Positions 32,695-42,772 are shown, counted from the first letter of the stretch. The stretch is 64,000 nucleotides of DNA from Bermanella sp036960565 (GCA_036960565.1 JBALXQ010000014.1:1-64000), one strand, 5' to 3'. Numbers and translations are program-made. The notes: generated from the sequence alone by a model not told the origin.

Positions 32695-34878
32695 TTACAG
32701 TTTTCCGTAATAACCTTCTTTTAAAGCGTCATAAAGATTGGCTGCACTGTGTTCTTCACCATCGTATTCCACGGTTTCATTGCCTTTTAGCTCTACCACT
32801 TCGCCATTTTCTAATGTGAACTTGTAGGTGGTATTCTCCAGATCTTGCTCTTTTACCAATACCCCTTGAAAGGCTTCCGGGTTAAAGCGGAAAGTCGTGC
32901 AACCTTTTAAAGATTGCTCGTAGGCATACAGGTAAATATCTTTAAATTCTTCATAGGGGTAGTCGCTGGGTACATTGGCGGTTTTAGAAATAGATGAATC
33001 TATCCATTTTTGGGCCGCCGCTTGCACATCTACATGTTGCTTGGGACTAATGTCATCGGAGCAGACAAAATACTCGGGTAATGCATTTTCATTTTTTTCA
33101 GCAGAGTTAAAATTAGGCATGGCATCTTTATTGATGTATGCGCGATAAGCCAATAATTCGTAAGAAAATACATCAATTTTTTCTTTGGTTTTTTTACCGG
33201 GTTTAATAATGTTACGTGCGTAATGGTGGGCAAAGCTGGGTTCTATACCGTTGCTGGCATTATTAGCAATAGACAAACTAATCGTGCCGGTTGGGGCAAT
33301 AGAGCTGTGATGGGTAAAGCGTGCGCCCACTTTGGCAAGTTCGTCTATTAACTTTGGCTCTTCCTGAGCCAGTTGTTGCATGTAATGGCTGTACTTAGCA
33401 TGAAGAATTTTTCCCGGAAGTTTGTCCCCTTCTTTGTAACCGTCTTTAACCAGTTGAGGGCGCTGGCGTAAATGCAATGCGCTAAGGGTAAATAATTCTT
33501 CCATGATAGGGGCAGGGCCTTTTTCCTTAGCCAGCTCCAGCGCTTGTTGCCAGCCGGTAATGGCCAATTGCCGTGTGACTTCTTCAGTGAAGGCTAGGGA
33601 TTCCTGGTGACCATAACGCAGACCCAGCATGGTAATGGTGGAACCTAAACCTAAATACCCCATGCCGTGGCGGCGTTTCTGTTTTATTTCATTCTTTTGT
33701 TCTGGCAGGGGCAGGCCATTTATTTCCACCACGTTGTCGAGCATACGGGTAAAGATAGCCACCACTTTTTTGTATTTTAGCCAGTCGAATTTAGCCTCAG
33801 AAGTGAAGGGCTTGTCTACAAAGTGAGTTAGGTTAATGGAGCCTAGCAAGCAGCTACCATAGGGTGGTAATGGCTGTTCTCCACAAGGGTTGGTGGCGCG
33901 TACGCTTTCACAAAACCAATTATTGTTTAGTTGATTTACCTGGTCGATTAAAATGAAACCGGGTTCGGCAAAATCATAGGTGGAGCTCATGATGAGGTTC
34001 CACAACTTTTGAGCGGCGATGGTGCGATATACTTTACAAGCCACTAGCCCTTTATCGTTGACGATATAATTTTTATGAGTGGGCCAGTCTTTCCAAATAA
34101 CCTGATCACTGTCTTCAAGATCAAGTTGTTCTCTTTGTTGTTGTTTTATACCAATGGGAAAAACCAATGGCCATTGGGCATTTTCTTTTACAGCCTGCAT
34201 AAATTCATCTGTGATCAATAGTGATAAATTAAACTGACGTAAGCGCCCATCTTCACGCTTGGCTTTAATAAAATCTAAAACATCCGGATGAGAGATATCA
34301 AAGGTGGCCATTTGTGCGCCGCGACGGCCCCCGGCAGACGACACTGTAAAACACATCTTGTCGTAGATATCCATGAACGACATGGGCCCAGAGGTATAAG
34401 CACCGGCACCATTCACAAAAGCATCTTTTGGGCGCAGGGTTGAAAACTCATAACCGATACCGCAGCCTGCTTTAAGAGTTAGGCCAGCTTCCTGCACCTT
34501 GCCAAGAATGTCGCTCATGGAGTCTTCTAATATGCCAGATACAGTGCAGTTAATAGTGGAGGTGGCCGGCTTGTGATGTTGGGCGCCGGCATTACTAATA
34601 ATTCGGCCAGCGGGAATGGCCCCGTTTTCAAGCGCCCACTTAAATTTGGGTAACCATTTTTGCTGTGTTTTTTTATCTTGTTCTACTTCTGCTAACGCCT
34701 TGGCGACGCGCTCAAAACTGGCGTGTATATCGGTATCAATGATCTCGCCCTGGGCATTCTTCAAACGGTACTTTGAATCCCATATATCCATGGAAGCATC
34801 TTGCAGTTCAATGCTACTAGACTCTTCAGTTTGTGCTTTTTGTTGTTGGTGAGAGGCGTCTAACGTTTGATCACTCAT
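32695..34878 (-). CDS. nrdJa: Adenosylcobalamin-dependent (class II) ribonucleotide reductase, catalytic component
   Basis: The 727-residue enzyme reduces ribonucleotides to deoxyribonucleotides using an AdoCbl-derived thiyl radical. Seen: STINCTVSG (redox Cys about 111), KAGCGIGYEFSTLRP, NPCGEQPLPPYGSCLLGSINL (about 328-348; radical-site Cys and Glu), GRRGAQMATF, and APTGTISL. It lacks the Cys-rich C-terminus, which is supplied by nrdJb. Two NrdR boxes precede it. It makes DNA synthesis dependent on B12 made by the locus upstream. Confidence 0.93.
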   Translation of the reverse strand: MSDQTLDASHQQQKAQTEESSSIELQDASMDIWDSKYRLKNAQGEIIDTDIHASFERVAKALAEVEQDKKTQQKWLPKFKWALENGAIPAGRIISNAGAQHHKPATSTINCTVSGILEDSMSDILGKVQEAGLTLKAGCGIGYEFSTLRPKDAFVNGAGAYTSGPMSFMDIYDKMCFTVSSAGGRRGAQMATFDISHPDVLDFIKAKREDGRLRQFNLSLLITDEFMQAVKENAQWPLVFPIGIKQQQREQLDLEDSDQVIWKDWPTHKNYIVNDKGLVACKVYRTIAAQKLWNLIMSSTYDFAEPGFILIDQVNQLNNNWFCESVRATNPCGEQPLPPYGSCLLGSINLTHFVDKPFTSEAKFDWLKYKKVVAIFTRMLDNVVEINGLPLPEQKNEIKQKRRHGMGYLGLGSTITMLGLRYGHQESLAFTEEVTRQLAITGWQQALELAKEKGPAPIMEELFTLSALHLRQRPQLVKDGYKEGDKLPGKILHAKYSHYMQQLAQEEPKLIDELAKVGARFTHHSSIAPTGTISLSIANNASNGIEPSFAHHYARNIIKPGKKTKEKIDVFSYELLAYRAYINKDAMPNFNSAEKNENALPEYFVCSDDISPKQHVDVQAAAQKWIDSSISKTANVPSDYPYEEFKDIYLYAYEQSLKGCTTFRFNPEAFQGVLVKEQDLENTTYKFTLENGEVVELKGNETVEYDGEEHSAANLYDALKEGYYGKL

Positions 34879-34984
34879 TTTTTCTTGTCCCTGAGTTGCC
34901 CTATTATTTGGGCAAAATTAGTTCTGGCTGGATTTGATTATAAAGTGAACAAAACTTCCTTTAGGGCCGGTAAAGGTACTGAAT

Positions 34985-35031
34985 TCACTATATGTAGTGC
35001 CTTGCGTAATAAAAAGTACCATATGTAGTTA
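34985..35031 (-). promoter_or_regulatory. Two NrdR boxes upstream of nrdJa
   Basis: CACTATATGTAGTG (34986-34999) and a weaker ACCATATGTAGTT (35018-35030) fit the NrdR consensus of CAC, an A/T core and GTG. Their equivalent positions are 31 bases apart, three helical turns, the standard NrdR spacing. They lie 107 bases and more ahead of the nrdJa start. No cobalamin riboswitch was found in this 418-base gap. Confidence 0.82.
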
Positions 35032-35296
35032 TAGCTTATGTGTGAAACTTTACGTTTTAAATGCATTTGTTGATCTTAGTCATGAGAGTTTTAATTCTTT
35101 AGGGAATTAAAAGAGGTAGATGAGCTTGAAAGCAGCCTGAATATAGCGGCAGGTGTCATGTGACAGGCGTAAGCCTAATGCGGTTGCTTTTGTGGAAAAC
35201 TTTATTGCTGGCCTATAAAAAATGGTTGTTTGTTTTTTGACCTATAATGAACAGGCGGGAACTGACTACTGATGGTAATCGGTTGATTTACAGCGG

Positions 35297-37171
35297 GTGC
35301 TTAACGAATTATTTCATTCACTAAGTGACCTATTATTGGGAGTATTGAAGATTCGTCATTTAACACCTCCTCTCAACCAATCTTTGTCCGTAATCGTTAT
35401 GTTTATCATCGCGGCGCAGGCTCAATCCTTTGAATTCTATTCAGGCGATATTGAAGGCACTTTCGATTCGGATATATCTATTGGCTCGAGCTGGCGAGTG
35501 GAAAATATAAATGATGATTTGGAAGTGGATAACAATGTTGATGACAGTGATCGCAACTATTCAAACGGTGAAGCCTTTAGTCAAATTTTTAAAGGCAGCC
35601 ATAGCCTGTCATTAAACTATGAAAACTACGGGGCATTTTTTCGCGGAAAATACTGGTATGACTCGGCCCTTGAAAATAATAACGTAAACCATGGTTCAGC
35701 CAGTACCGCTACCTTGGGCGGGGACAATGGCAATACTGTGATCCACCATGGCGGCCGCCTTGATGACGCCAACTTCAATAACTTATCAAAATTTTCAGGA
35801 GCTGCAATGCTCGACGCCTTTGTTTATGGCGCTTTTGATATTATTGATATGCCGTTAGATATTCGGCTCGGAAGACAAGTGCTTAGCTGGGGAGAAAGCA
35901 CTTTTATACGCGGCGGCATAAACGCGATTAACGCTATTGATGTAAATGCCTTTACCCGTGCCGGTGCCGAACTTAAAGAAGGGCTTCTGCCCACTAACAT
36001 GTTATTTGCTGGCCTGGGTTTATCGGATAGCCTAAGTATGGAAGCCTTCTATCTTCTGGATTATCAGGAAACGGTCATGCCTGGCTGCGGCACCTATTTT
36101 TCACCCAACGATACCATCGCACAAGGGTGTGATTTAACCACCGTAAAAATTTACGACACTCACCTTGTAAGAAATGCAGACGGCATACGGCGCCCCGCTT
36201 CAGATGGCCAATTTGGTTTTGCTCTGCGCTATATTGTTGAGGATTGGAATGACACAGAGCTTAGCCTGTACTGGAAGACGCAACACGCCTCCACACCGAA
36301 TCAATCGGGTACCAAATCTAATTTAAGTGCTGCTGCTTTAAATGCTGTGGGTGAGGGCGCCATGCAACAAGCATTGGCCGCCAACCCTGGCCTAACTCAA
36401 GAGCAACTGGGGTTTGTTTACCTTCAAGGTTATGGGGTGGCAGCATTGAGTGATGCTACCTTCTTTACTGAGTACGTTGAAGATCAGGAATTGGTTGGTT
36501 TAAGTTTTTCCTCCACAGTGGGTGATGTGGCTTTATCTGGTGAGGTATCTCATCATCTTGATGTACCGCTACAAATAAACAGTGCCCAGTTTATTTTGCT
36601 TTTGGCTAAGTCCGATGCAATTGCCACGAGTGAGGGGTTTGGCTCTACTATTCTAAGTGATGAATTTGACCTAGTGCAAAGTGGTGGAGATTTAACGGGT
36701 TACCGGTTATTTGATACTTCACAAGCACAAATTACCGCGATTAAATTTATAGATGGCGCGTTGGGGGCGGATCAAATAACTCTAGTAGGGGAGCTTGCCT
36801 ATACCCGCGTACATGGCCTGGCAGAAGGGAGTAACGAAATAAAATATGGTGGCACAGGAACGGGCGATGCTGGCAGCTTTGATACGCCGGAATCATCCGG
36901 TATTAATTTGCAAATTTTGGCCGATTACTCCAGTCTCTTTTGGGGGGTAAACCTTCAACCCAAAATATCCTTTAGTGAAGGCATAGAAGGTAATGCACCG
37001 GTTGTCACTACGGGTTTTATAGAGGGCGAACAGTCGCTCTCCATGGCAGTAGATGCCAACTACTTATCCCTTTACAAGGCAACTATTTCTTATACTCAGT
37101 TTTGGGGTGGAGAATTTAGTCGCAAGGGTGATCGTGATTACATGACGGCTAGTGTAGGTGTTCAATTTTAA
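35297..37171 (+). CDS. DUF1302-family outer-membrane protein
   Basis: The product is about 624 residues from GTG 35297. A signal-like segment (SVIVMFIIAAQAQS) ends near residue 43; TTG 35345 or ATG 35399 are alternative starts. The mature part shows DUF1302 features: GTFDSDISIGSSWRVE, SGAAMLDAFVYGAFDI, the conserved LGRQVLSWGESTFIRGGIN, and a beta-barrel C-terminus ending VGVQF. Such proteins usually pair with DUF1329 proteins and an RND exporter; the RND gene here is 9 kb away. The substrate is unknown; hydrophobic compounds are the family's usual context. Confidence 0.8.
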   Translation: MLNELFHSLSDLLLGVLKIRHLTPPLNQSLSVIVMFIIAAQAQSFEFYSGDIEGTFDSDISIGSSWRVENINDDLEVDNNVDDSDRNYSNGEAFSQIFKGSHSLSLNYENYGAFFRGKYWYDSALENNNVNHGSASTATLGGDNGNTVIHHGGRLDDANFNNLSKFSGAAMLDAFVYGAFDIIDMPLDIRLGRQVLSWGESTFIRGGINAINAIDVNAFTRAGAELKEGLLPTNMLFAGLGLSDSLSMEAFYLLDYQETVMPGCGTYFSPNDTIAQGCDLTTVKIYDTHLVRNADGIRRPASDGQFGFALRYIVEDWNDTELSLYWKTQHASTPNQSGTKSNLSAAALNAVGEGAMQQALAANPGLTQEQLGFVYLQGYGVAALSDATFFTEYVEDQELVGLSFSSTVGDVALSGEVSHHLDVPLQINSAQFILLLAKSDAIATSEGFGSTILSDEFDLVQSGGDLTGYRLFDTSQAQITAIKFIDGALGADQITLVGELAYTRVHGLAEGSNEIKYGGTGTGDAGSFDTPESSGINLQILADYSSLFWGVNLQPKISFSEGIEGNAPVVTTGFIEGEQSLSMAVDANYLSLYKATISYTQFWGGEFSRKGDRDYMTASVGVQF

Positions 37172-37280
37172 TTTTCTATTCTTTGTTACAATAAAAGTAG
37201 GTAGCCACGAATCGTCTGTGTTTTTTTAAAAGTGCATTCTCAGCCCTAAACTAATCTTTGGTAAAGCAACGGGGGAATTT

Positions 37281-37703
37281 ATGAACGGACATAAAATGAA
37301 TGTTCATTGGAGCTTTTGGCTCATTGCAAGTATTGCATTAATTTGGAGTTTGCTAGGGTCCGTTAATTTTTTAGTGCAAATGAGTCCAGAGATGCTGGCT
37401 AATTTTCGTGAGTCGGAACGAATGATTATTGAGAGTCGCCCTCTGTGGGCAACACTGGCATTTGGCCTAGCTGTATTTGGTGGCACTTTGGCTGCCCTAT
37501 TATTGTTACTTAAAAAATCCGTGGCCTTGTACTTATTTACGGCCTCCTTCATTGGGGTGTTGGTGACTACGCTGCACTCGCTGGGGGCGGGAATTACATT
37601 TGGGGTGGCAGAGGTAATAGGCATTATATTGATGCCTATAGTGGTAGCGGCATTTTTGATTTGGTATTGCAAACGTTGTGAGCAGAAGGGCTGGCTAGCT
37701 TAA
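37281..37703 (+). CDS. Small four-helix membrane protein, unknown
   Basis: The 140-residue protein has four membrane helices (about 11-32, 55-77, 80-101 and 106-128) and ends CKRCEQKGWLA. An acidic loop between helices 1 and 2 includes SPEMLANFRESERMIIESRP. The pattern resembles small DoxX-like or sugar-transporter-like membrane proteins, but I cannot assign it. It follows the DUF1302 gene by 109 bases and ends at a shared terminator. Confidence 0.65.
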   Translation: MNGHKMNVHWSFWLIASIALIWSLLGSVNFLVQMSPEMLANFRESERMIIESRPLWATLAFGLAVFGGTLAALLLLLKKSVALYLFTASFIGVLVTTLHSLGAGITFGVAEVIGIILMPIVVAAFLIWYCKRCEQKGWLA

Positions 37704-37735
37704 AACTAAAGCGATTACCCTGTTAGGATAACCGC
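37700..37735 (-). terminator. Terminator of the giant-protein unit
   Basis: Read leftward, GCGGTTATCC and GGGTAATCGC pair (10 bp with two G-U pairs) around TAACA, followed by TTTAGTTTT. It lies 25 bases after the stop of the 1,295-residue gene and next to the end of the rightward membrane-protein gene. Confidence 0.65.
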
Positions 37736-37760
37736 TTCACAATCTCCAATACTTTCTAGC

Positions 37761-40700
37761 TTAAATATGGAAGAACTTACGTACTGACTTAGTAGCCTTC
37801 TTAGCACCTTTTGCTACGGTTTTAGCGGCTTTTTTGGAGTCCTTTGCCACAGATTTAGCGGCCTTCTTAGTGCCTTTGGCAACATCCTTGGCGGCCTTCT
37901 CGGTATCATGGCCTATATCTTTCCCTATTTTTTTAATTTCTTTGTCGGATTTTTTAAAGACCGTTTTCATTACATGCTCAGTGTCTTTCACACCGGTGAC
38001 AAATCCTTTATCTATTGCCTTAGCCCATTTTTCTACATCCTTAAGAGCACCGCTTAATACTTTCTCCATTTCTTTTTCTATGGTTTTGGCAATGTTTTTT
38101 AAGGCTTTGGATTTTACATCTAAGTGAAAACGTCCGATGCGATGTTTTTGCCCCAGCGCTTCAAAGCTGGCCTTACAGGTGGCGGTAATCTTGCGTCCGT
38201 CATAGGCTATGTCGATAGTGGCCTCAACATCGGTTTTAATTTTTATTTTACCAAGAGCCCCAAGATTAATACTGCCCACTCCTACTTTTAAATCCCCGCC
38301 TAAATCTAGATGATTAACGCTGGCAAAGGTGCCATTAAGATCTACATGTACACCCGGGGCGAGCTTACCTTTTAAATCAAAGGCAGCACCATGTTCGGAT
38401 ATAGTAATAAAAATTGAATCACTGATTCCCAGTACTTCCAGTTTGCCATTGATATAGAAATGCGGATCTCGGAATAACTTGTTGTGCTGTTTGGGTTGTT
38501 TATAGGTAGATATTGAGACCTGCGCGCCGCCTTTTCCCTTAGCGGCCATTAGGCTAAATAAATGCGGAGAACCAATTACAATTTTATCGGCACTGGCATC
38601 TACCGCTATGCCCTGATTGGTGCTGACATTAATAGTGGCAGTGGCGTGGAATCCCAACACATTAATTTTACCGTTTAGGTAAAAGCCCTGTTTGAATTGC
38701 TTGGTGCCAATGTAGGTATCCACTGGTGCACAATAAAACTGAGCCTCAATGCTCACTTGAACATTCTTACCCCGCTTACACAGCTGATAATGACGCATAG
38801 TAGTGGTGTCTGTTATGTACCAGGCTTTACCTTTAACCGCGGTGACCAAGTGCAAGTCATGGCTGTTGGATGCTAAGCGAATATTGCCCTGGCTTTTAAA
38901 AGCCTTAACCACATTATCTAACTTTAGCGAGTTCAGGTCTTTGGCCAAGCTTCCTGCAATATTAAATTTATGGGTGCCGGAAATAGAAATTTTTGACAGA
39001 ACCTTATCAAGAGGCGTAGCCTTTTTTCTACCAACGAGTGAGTCCACCACTTCTTTCATATTAAGGTCGGAAAGTGACCCTGCTACTAGACTCTTTTGCG
39101 GTTCGGCAGCATCAAAGAATATTGCTACCGATGATTCAAAGGCTTTGGTATCTATGGTGGCGGCTATGCCAAAACTGGGCAGACCTTCAACACTTATACC
39201 AATTTCTAATGCAAGGTCACTTAGGGTAAAGCTGCCAAACTTCACACCGGTATCCCCACTCATGTTGGCAGACATAAACGCACCGTTGGGCACAAACAAG
39301 GTGGTGACATCAAATGTTTGTGGGTGCTTCTGAATTTTTACGGTGAGCTCGCCGCTCATGAATAGGCCCACCGAACCAGACTCAATCATGGCCCCTAGTT
39401 CAACCTTAAATGGATGTCCTTGTATACTGGTATTTAAGGCCGTAAACATACGTGTTTCTTTTTCTGGATTTTTTCCCATCTGCACTACCACGTCCAAGGT
39501 AGGTTTTAACCCCAGTAGTTTGTGCAACATCTTTTCATTTTTATTCTTTAAGTTCAGTTGCCATTGCGAAAATAGATTCACACCCGCGATGACACCCGAG
39601 GTATGGGCAGGTAAGCTAATTTTCTTGGTGGCCAATACCGGAGTTTGAAACTGAGCCATATCCGGAAAGGCAAAAGAAGGGTCATCAAAACTGGATGCGA
39701 CTAGGGTAAACTTTTTAAGATGAAAGGCATTTTCAATTTTAGTGAGCACCTTTAATCCAGGTAAGTTTGATGGTGACCCTTGCTCCAATTCTATGCCAGT
39801 GGCAAAGCCCCAGCCATTACTATCCTTGCGGGTCTCGAATGCCAGTATGCCCAGGCCTTCAATTTCGGTGGCAAGGCTAAATAAATAATTTTTTCCCTGT
39901 TTTTTCATCACCACAAAGGCGTAATCAAACTCAATATCAAAACCTTTTGGCAGTGTTAATTCCTGATGGCTCAAGGTGCTTATTAAATGACTCAAGGAGG
40001 ATTTTGGAAAGACGCCCTTTATTTGAATGTCGCCGGGTAGGTCGTAGCCTATGGTAAATTTAACATCCTTACTAAATTCCAGTACGCCGCCCACCGAGCC
40101 TGTCATGGCGCCCTTGGAGGGTACGGTAATATTCATATGAACATCACTGACCGTTAATTTTTTAGGGCCTAGTGGAATAACCCAGGGTTTGGGTTGACTG
40201 GCTAGAATGGTTGAAAATCCGTAAAAATGCCCAGGTGCCACCGACACACTCATTTTATCTATAGTGAGATCGCTAGGGGCAGGTAAGCTTGGCGCATATT
40301 TTTTTATGAGACTTTTTAATGGCAGGGTTTGTTCTTTTTCCAACTGTGCATAAAGAGTGAAATTATTTTTGCTGGAAGCAAATACCGACACCGGTACTTT
40401 TTGCACGTCCATGGTTCCCATTATATCCACTTCAAAAGCGGGTTTGGCTGGAAGTTTGGCCATGGGGTTGTCCACCTCAAAGCGTACCGCGATGGCTTCC
40501 ATTACAAAATGATCTTTCCATACCTGCCAGTTTAAGTTGGGCATGCCTATGGTAAACGAAGCCATGGATAATTCAGGACGGTTATTATAAAGATCAAGGG
40601 CAAACGAGAAGCGCTCAAGCTCTAATTTATCCAACCCTTTAACCAGAGTTTTTAATGATTTTGGCAGCTGGGTGTCTAGGGTTTTACTGCCACCTATATC

Positions 40701-41648
40701 GGCTAAGGCTGCTAGGTTAGAAATATTAATGCCCTGGCATTCCGCAATGAATAAAGCCTGAGGCAGGTTCCAGTGCACATCGGCCCACATATCCATTTCA
40801 ATATTGGCAGAAGGTACGCTCATCTTACTGGTATAAGCCTGACTAGCAGGGTAATCAGGGTTGTTTTCACAAAAATCCTGGCTCAGGGAGCTATAAATCT
40901 TGAACTGTGTTTGAGATAAAGAAAGCTTGCCCCAGTTTTTGTTTACTTCAAGATCTACAGTTAAGTGAATGCCAGGTATTTCTGGATGCTTCCACAGGGT
41001 ATCCAGTGGTGCTAATTTTTCTATGCTTTTTTCTACAATCTGAATATTGATATGGCCATAAATATTTACTTCTTTTGAATTTTTTATCTCTTTTTCAAAA
41101 ATACCCAGGGTGCCATCGGGACGTAATTTGGAACAGAAGTTAAGGCCTTTGAAATACTGATAGCCGTCCTGATCTTTGTTAAGATCCTGAGTGCAGATAA
41201 CAAAAGATGAATTATATAAAAACAAACTGTCGAGGAAACTTGAGTTCGCAGTGACTGAAGTTGGATTTTTGAGGCTGTCTACGGTAATTTCATCGGCGTA
41301 ATTCACCACCCCAGGAAGTGAATCGAAACTTCGGGAGAATTTCCAACTATTGCTTTGGCGTTCTTCGCCAATGAGATCAATTTTTATTTTCCCCACCACC
41401 GAGCCACTATCATCTGTATAAAACCAGGCGGTGATCGCAAGATCCTTACAGTTCATAAAATCACAAACACCGGTGACTTTTACATGGAGTGAATCATCGG
41501 TAATGAGTTTTGCTTTGTTAATTTGCAATTCTTCAATTTGACAACTCTGTGTTAATACATCTTTGAAAACCCCGTTAAACAGGCTTCCGTTTATGATTAT
41601 GCTGTTTTTTACTGGGCTTAATTGGCCTGCAATACTGGCTATATTCAT
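37761..41648 (-). CDS. 1,295-residue protein of unknown family with Lys/Ala-repeat tail
   Basis: No family is recognised. There is no signal peptide or membrane helix. The N-terminal 150 residues have scattered Cys (CDFMNC, FVICTQDLNKDQDGYQYFKGLNFC). Residues about 150-1160 are a long run of beta-strand-like segments with a recurring theme: an amphipathic strand, a short Gly/Pro turn, then phrases such as FSLATEIEGLGILAFETRKD, ALNTSIQGHPFKVELGAMIE and FYINGKLEVLGISD. This suggests tandem domains, maybe three to five. Residues about 1184-1295 are helical and very basic, ending in three to four copies of an 11-residue KKAAKSVAKDS-like repeat reminiscent of histone H1 tails. AAAGGAAC precedes the ATG. 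It starts 29 bases after a nitrilase-fold gene, forming a two-gene unit. Confidence 0.85.
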   Translation of the reverse strand: MNIASIAGQLSPVKNSIIINGSLFNGVFKDVLTQSCQIEELQINKAKLITDDSLHVKVTGVCDFMNCKDLAITAWFYTDDSGSVVGKIKIDLIGEERQSNSWKFSRSFDSLPGVVNYADEITVDSLKNPTSVTANSSFLDSLFLYNSSFVICTQDLNKDQDGYQYFKGLNFCSKLRPDGTLGIFEKEIKNSKEVNIYGHINIQIVEKSIEKLAPLDTLWKHPEIPGIHLTVDLEVNKNWGKLSLSQTQFKIYSSLSQDFCENNPDYPASQAYTSKMSVPSANIEMDMWADVHWNLPQALFIAECQGINISNLAALADIGGSKTLDTQLPKSLKTLVKGLDKLELERFSFALDLYNNRPELSMASFTIGMPNLNWQVWKDHFVMEAIAVRFEVDNPMAKLPAKPAFEVDIMGTMDVQKVPVSVFASSKNNFTLYAQLEKEQTLPLKSLIKKYAPSLPAPSDLTIDKMSVSVAPGHFYGFSTILASQPKPWVIPLGPKKLTVSDVHMNITVPSKGAMTGSVGGVLEFSKDVKFTIGYDLPGDIQIKGVFPKSSLSHLISTLSHQELTLPKGFDIEFDYAFVVMKKQGKNYLFSLATEIEGLGILAFETRKDSNGWGFATGIELEQGSPSNLPGLKVLTKIENAFHLKKFTLVASSFDDPSFAFPDMAQFQTPVLATKKISLPAHTSGVIAGVNLFSQWQLNLKNKNEKMLHKLLGLKPTLDVVVQMGKNPEKETRMFTALNTSIQGHPFKVELGAMIESGSVGLFMSGELTVKIQKHPQTFDVTTLFVPNGAFMSANMSGDTGVKFGSFTLSDLALEIGISVEGLPSFGIAATIDTKAFESSVAIFFDAAEPQKSLVAGSLSDLNMKEVVDSLVGRKKATPLDKVLSKISISGTHKFNIAGSLAKDLNSLKLDNVVKAFKSQGNIRLASNSHDLHLVTAVKGKAWYITDTTTMRHYQLCKRGKNVQVSIEAQFYCAPVDTYIGTKQFKQGFYLNGKINVLGFHATATINVSTNQGIAVDASADKIVIGSPHLFSLMAAKGKGGAQVSISTYKQPKQHNKLFRDPHFYINGKLEVLGISDSIFITISEHGAAFDLKGKLAPGVHVDLNGTFASVNHLDLGGDLKVGVGSINLGALGKIKIKTDVEATIDIAYDGRKITATCKASFEALGQKHRIGRFHLDVKSKALKNIAKTIEKEMEKVLSGALKDVEKWAKAIDKGFVTGVKDTEHVMKTVFKKSDKEIKKIGKDIGHDTEKAAKDVAKGTKKAAKSVAKDSKKAAKTVAKGAKKATKSVRKFFHI

Positions 41649-41677
41649 TTATAGTGTTCCTTTAATAGTGTCTGATT

Positions 41678-42772
41678 TTATGCAGGTAATGATTGAGGGG
41701 TGAAGTAAGTTAAGCCTTCAGTGAGATGATTTCGGTCCGCTTTATTGTTGATGCTGTTCTGACTATCTGGGTAAATCCAGTTGGCCATGTCGTCTCTTTT
41801 TAACGATTGACCTGAACTGTTTTTGTATTCGCAGTAGTCTTTTTTCATGAAATTAACCAAGACAGCTTGAGAGAAAGGCTTTGTGCCGCCATGCCCATCA
41901 TTACGAATCAAATAGCCATCTTGTTTGCAGGATATACTTTCTTGTTCAATTGGCATGCCGCAGGCAATGACAAAATGAATATGTACTTTTTCTTTTTTAC
42001 CCAGCAACGCCATCTCTACTAGTGTTTTTTGCGCGACTTTTAATTGATGATGGTGATCCAGGCAAATTTCGGCACAAATGGTTAAGTTATCGAATTTAAA
42101 AAGACAGTTCTTTCGAGAATTAAGAGACTCAAAAAATGCACTAATTTTTGGTCTCGCTTGTAATGCGTTGAAGTGTTTTCCTGACCAAGCGGCTTCAGTT
42201 ATTTCGTTAATGGCAGATAAGTGCACCTTATCAAAGAGCTGTATAGGCGCATCAGTACTTCCTCCCTTCATCATAATGCAAGTATTGCGCACGCCCTTAT
42301 CGATATCGCTAACATTGGCGAGGGTTGGGTTTAAGCCTTCCATTTTATTTAGCTTTACCGTCCAAATAATGGATCCCAATACAAACAGCCAATCTTTGTA
42401 ATCAGGGCGGCCGAGCATGCTTCTTAAGTTTTTAACAATGGCGTTTTTTGTGTTTTCGTTATAGCTGCGATCAAGGCAGCTTGCTTCAGCTTTTGCGGGT
42501 CTAAAGAAAAACTCGGGAATGGTAAAAACTTTTAAACAGGTAGCAGCATCGGCTCCGTTTTTAATGAGGGTTTGTTGTGCCGTTTGGACGAGATGAACCA
42601 CCGTTAAAATTCTATTTTTAACATCCGTTGATAAATTTTGGGCATAGGGAAGGTTGATGTTTGTCTTTAATTTTGAAGTGTAAGAGGCATTACCATATGT
42701 ATTCGCTTCAAAGGTTGGCGCTTCAAAAGCAATGTGCTGAATGTGGCTGTAAGTTTTAGCTTGGTAGGGCAT
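41678..42772 (-). CDS. Divergent nitrilase-superfamily (carbon-nitrogen hydrolase fold) protein
   Basis: The 364-residue protein (ATG 42772 after AAAGGAAA; a GTG at 42793 is weaker) shows a plausible Glu-Lys-Cys triad in order: FTIPEFFF (Glu about 87), LFDKVHLS (Lys about 182), and LTICAEICLDHH (Cys about 233). WLFVLGSIIW and HIHFVIACGMPI fit the alternating strands of the fold. It is longer and much diverged from ordinary nitrilases and amidases, and CAEICLDHH is unusual. It is first in a two-gene unit with the 1,295-residue protein. Substrate unknown; modification or cleavage of an amide on the partner is a speculation. Confidence 0.7.
   Translation of the reverse strand: MPYQAKTYSHIQHIAFEAPTFEANTYGNASYTSKLKTNINLPYAQNLSTDVKNRILTVVHLVQTAQQTLIKNGADAATCLKVFTIPEFFFRPAKAEASCLDRSYNENTKNAIVKNLRSMLGRPDYKDWLFVLGSIIWTVKLNKMEGLNPTLANVSDIDKGVRNTCIMMKGGSTDAPIQLFDKVHLSAINEITEAAWSGKHFNALQARPKISAFFESLNSRKNCLFKFDNLTICAEICLDHHHQLKVAQKTLVEMALLGKKEKVHIHFVIACGMPIEQESISCKQDGYLIRNDGHGGTKPFSQAVLVNFMKKDYCEYKNSSGQSLKRDDMANWIYPDSQNSINNKADRNHLTEGLTYFTPQSLPA

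Noticed and set aside
34879..35296. Cobalamin riboswitch upstream of nrdJa
   Set aside because: No B12 box or core motif is present on either strand; only the NrdR boxes stand out.
37834..39648. Several rightward frames inside the giant gene
   Set aside because: They are shadows of a single 3.9-kb leftward frame, with no ribosome sites or domains.
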